From assembly GCA_050115555.1 (NCBI GenBank), contig JASFQI010000071.1, forward strand, positions 1 through 17,415: a stretch of 17,415 nt of DNA, read 5' to 3'. Position 1 is the stretch's first letter. The number at the start of each line of letters is the position of its first letter. The notes beneath the pieces were generated by a model, which saw only the letters and a list, made by a program, of their open reading frames with translations, ran no database searches and was not told the DNA's origin. A program made the position numbers and the translations under genes. This document shows positions 16,701 to 17,415 of the stretch, piece by piece. This stretch comes from JASFQI01 sp050115555. GTDB taxonomy: Bacteria > Desulfobacterota > DSM-4660 > Desulfatiglandales > HGW-15.

Positions 16701-17092
16701 TGGAGCGGGACCCGGTGGACGCCCGCCCGGGAGAGGTCAATGGCCTTTTTGGTGGCCTCGTCCTCGTCCTCCGTGACCCACGAGCAGTGCTCGCGAATGC
16801 AGACCATGTGAAAGGCGTCGTACGGGTTGAGCCCGGCCCGCTGGCAGGCCCCGCGGAAGGTCCGCTCGTGCATGCGCGGGGAGCAGGAGGCCACGACCAC
16901 GCGGGTGAGGTCGTGCTCTTGAATGTCATGCTCGATCATCTCCTGGCCCGGGTCCGAGCACATGAACATGTAGTCCTTGGAAACCACCACGCCGGGTTCC
17001 CCCGCGATGTAGTCCCGCACCTCGTCCACCCTGACTTTGGAGGCGATGTTGGATCCGCAGTGACATACGTAAAACCCGATGCGTTCTTCCAT
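13700..17092 (-). CDS. hdrA: HdrA with embedded GltD/NfnB-like NAD(P)H oxidoreductase module
   Basis: A 1130-residue fusion. The HdrA N-terminal domain (1-140) shows FYVCHCGSNIA and VVASCSPRMHERTFR; an FAD motif follows at 145-159, then LDCASCIGTPKM and a [4Fe-4S] motif (C245/248/251/255). A complete GltD/NfnB-like unit is inserted at about 290-690. It has N-terminal cysteines C295, C299, C338, C342 and C346 (PCVLACPAGINVQGY; CPHPCETQC), an FAD motif VAVIGSGPAGLTAS, a dinucleotide motif VVVIGGGNVALDAA (517-530) followed by IVYRRSRDEMPA, and AGDAVSGPATVIEA. HdrA then resumes with a six-cysteine segment (C761-C777), the HdrA-specific C864, C876, C880 and C881, and two C-terminal ferredoxin motifs (C1065-1075, C1096-1106). 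The YRRS after the nucleotide motif suggests NADPH. HdrA normally spans about 650 residues. It likely links NAD(P)H to flavin bifurcation. Large HdrA-like fusions of this kind have been noted in sulfate reducers, from memory. Confidence 0.94.
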   Translation of the reverse strand: MEERIGFYVCHCGSNIASKVRVDEVRDYIAGEPGVVVSKDYMFMCSDPGQEMIEHDIQEHDLTRVVVASCSPRMHERTFRGACQRAGLNPYDAFHMVCIREHCSWVTEDEDEATKKAIDLSRAGVHRVPLQQPLDAKVVPVNPNVLIVGGGIAGMQAALDVASAGFKAFLVEKEPTVGGHMLQYDKTFPTLDCASCIGTPKMVSVGQNPNIELLTYSEVEHVDGFVGSFRVQVRKKARYVNEATCTGCGECAEACPVIRPNEWDQGLKDRKAIYRSFPQAVPITFAIEKKDRAPCVLACPAGINVQGYVQLVGQGKYEEAIRLILERLPLPGVLGRVCPHPCETQCRRARVDQAISIRELKRTAADRVDLSALPWPDIEERSERVAVIGSGPAGLTASHYLRLKGYAVTIFEALPKLGGMLRVGIPDYRLPPVVLDREIDFILGLGVETRTGVRLGEDITLSGLRDEGFDAIFVGIGAHRSLKMRIPGESEIEGVVDAVDFLREVNLGQGQAPGKRVVVIGGGNVALDAARTALRMGCEDVQIVYRRSRDEMPAYPEEIEEALEEGITIRTLTAPVRIVGENGRVSGFECMETELGEPDASGRRRPQPVPGSEFTIACDAVIPAIGQQPDASWIQQEDGLSVTPWNTLEVDPATMQTAAPGVFAAGDAVSGPATVIEAVATGRRAADAMDAFLRGEEPAASHSETVAGAPSEPDWAEIPEGLPTEARAAPELQESEARKGCFDEVSQGLSEDHAQQEARRCLNCGVCSECMECVRACKVGAVDHTMQDEIVELDVGSIILATGFDLLDPTPMAQFGYGQYRNVYTSLEFERLTNATGPTGGEILLRNEEGSFDRPPESVAILHCIGSRDVNYHEYCSRVCCMYALKYAHLIKDRVGEETAVYNFYIDMRCFGKGYEEFMNRVQSEGVKLVRGKAARITDKAEDPEEEGKLIVIAEDTLLGKMMRIPVDMAILCVAMEARDDALDVARCFGLSIGRDGFFLEEHPKLEPVSTASAGVFVAGACQGPKDIPDTVAQAKGAASEAISLSAFGKVEVSPMTSFIDPDLCVGCQVCRELCAYSAIDFDERRGVSVVNEAKCKGCGSCAAYCPSGAAKVSHFTDRQVFAEIEGLMA

Positions 17093-17151
17093 TCCTCAAC
17101 CCCGTTGTTTCCATGGCCCCATGGGGCCTCGCGGTCTCAAAACCCTGATCT

Positions 17152-17274
17152 TCTCGCCAAGACGCCAAGGCGCAAAGAAAAAGACAAAATGTTCCTGTCG
17201 CTCATCCCGCAATGGCGCGGAGAGAAAATAATCACTCCAGATGATTTCCTTGGCATCTTTGCGGCTTGGCGAGA
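17152..17274. mobile_element. MITE-like palindromic intergenic repeat
   Basis: An element of about 123 bases is bounded by inverted ends. The left end TCTCGCCAAG (17152-17161) is matched by CTTGGCGAGA (17265-17274), and similarity continues inward (ACGC against CCGC; GGCGCAAAG against CTTTGCGG). It fills most of the gap between the CCG protein and HdrA-GltD. The ends resemble a family of small dispersed repeats with CGCCAAGACGCAAAG-type termini seen in many environmental bacterial genomes, by recognition only. It encodes no protein. A flanking target duplication is not obvious. Confidence 0.7.
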
Positions 17275-17303
17275 GAAAGCATTCCGTTTTTTCCATGAAA
17301 CCG

Positions 17304-17415
17304 TCAATCCTCTTCCAGGGACTCCAGGACCAGCTCCGCGATGTCCGCCACGCGGACCTCCTCTTCCTTGCCCAGGGTCTTGAGGGCGTCCTCGAACATG
17401 ATGATGCAGTAGGGG
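17304..17415 (-). CDS. C-terminal end of a CCG-type Fe-S protein (HdrB/HdrD/BamD-like), partial
   Basis: Only the last 37 complete codons are inside the window, ending at a TGA at 17304-17306. The translation begins PYCIIMFEDALK, and the base at 17415 would complete a preceding codon, plausibly the cysteine of a CPYC motif. The remainder contains GKEEEVRVADIAELVLESL. This matches the closing segment of cysteine-rich (CCG-domain) Fe-S oxidoreductases, such as HdrD-like proteins associated with electron-transfer flavoproteins and BamD of class II benzoyl-CoA reductase. In HdrB the CCG domains hold the non-cubane catalytic clusters. It lies 211 bases upstream of HdrA-GltD on the same strand and may supply the HdrB function missing elsewhere. 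The short length limits the assignment. Confidence 0.7.
   Translation of the reverse strand, partial: PYCIIMFEDALKTLGKEEEVRVADIAELVLESLEED

Noticed and set aside
17096..17296. Possible 66-residue minus-strand protein upstream of HdrA-GltD
   Set aside because: Its sequence (SRKDAK, FFFAPWRLGEK) is simply the translation of the MITE-like inverted repeats.
13523..17383. Very long plus-strand open frame (1286 residues) opposite HdrA-GltD
   Set aside because: It is antisense to a gene with clear HdrA and GltD motifs. Its translation is rich in H, G, L, V and D with no recognisable domain, as expected from GC-rich third positions.

Overview
The window looks like chromosomal DNA of a strictly anaerobic Desulfobacterota (deltaproteobacterial) bacterium, probably a sulfate reducer or syntroph. 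The reasons are a large heterodisulfide-reductase (Hdr)-type flavin/iron-sulfur gene cluster, PAS-rich two-component and sigma-54 regulators of the style common in that phylum, a DctP-type TRAP binding protein paired with a sensor, and intergenic repeats typical of such genomes. This assignment comes from family resemblance, not from a database search. Most of the window is GC-rich; the first ~2.8 kb is visibly richer in A+T.

Layout. (1) 1-2248, minus strand: a DctP-like periplasmic binding protein followed by a membrane sensor with HAMP and PAS domains that runs off the left edge. (2) 2249-2855: a 607-base non-coding stretch with two REP-like hairpins and a weak terminator. (3) 2856-5944, minus strand: a single-domain response regulator overlapping a 902-residue soluble histidine kinase with an N-terminal Rossmann-like segment and four PAS domains. 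(4) 5945-6260: divergent intergenic region with a candidate promoter on each strand. (5) 6261-7634, plus strand: a PAS/AAA+/Fis sigma-54-dependent activator. (6) 7655-17415, minus strand: a redox gene set. In transcription order it is the C-terminus of a CCG-type Fe-S protein, a 1130-residue HdrA with an embedded GltD/NfnB module, MvhD, an FrhB/FdhB-like Fe-S protein, a 1011-residue tandem HdrA, HdrC, and an exported thioredoxin-like protein. The larger gaps in this set hold a MITE-like palindromic repeat (17152-17274) and purine-rich short repeats with a 17-bp direct repeat (13579-13710).

Working model (inference). The Hdr-type proteins form a cytoplasmic electron-bifurcating or confurcating complex. 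The GltD-like module would exchange hydride with NAD(P)H, and the HdrA flavins would split or merge electrons. MvhD and the FrhB-like protein would be adaptors to further redox partners, and HdrC plus the CCG protein would form the module that reduces a disulfide-like or other acceptor. There is no separate hdrB in the window; the CCG protein at the right edge is the obvious substitute. The neighbouring kinase, response regulator and sigma-54 activator are candidates to control the cluster. Two of them share an unusual three-cysteine PAS segment, which would suit redox or metal sensing. The most unusual feature is the combination of two very different HdrA proteins (HdrA-GltD fusion and HdrA-HdrA tandem) with an FrhB-like subunit and no HdrB.
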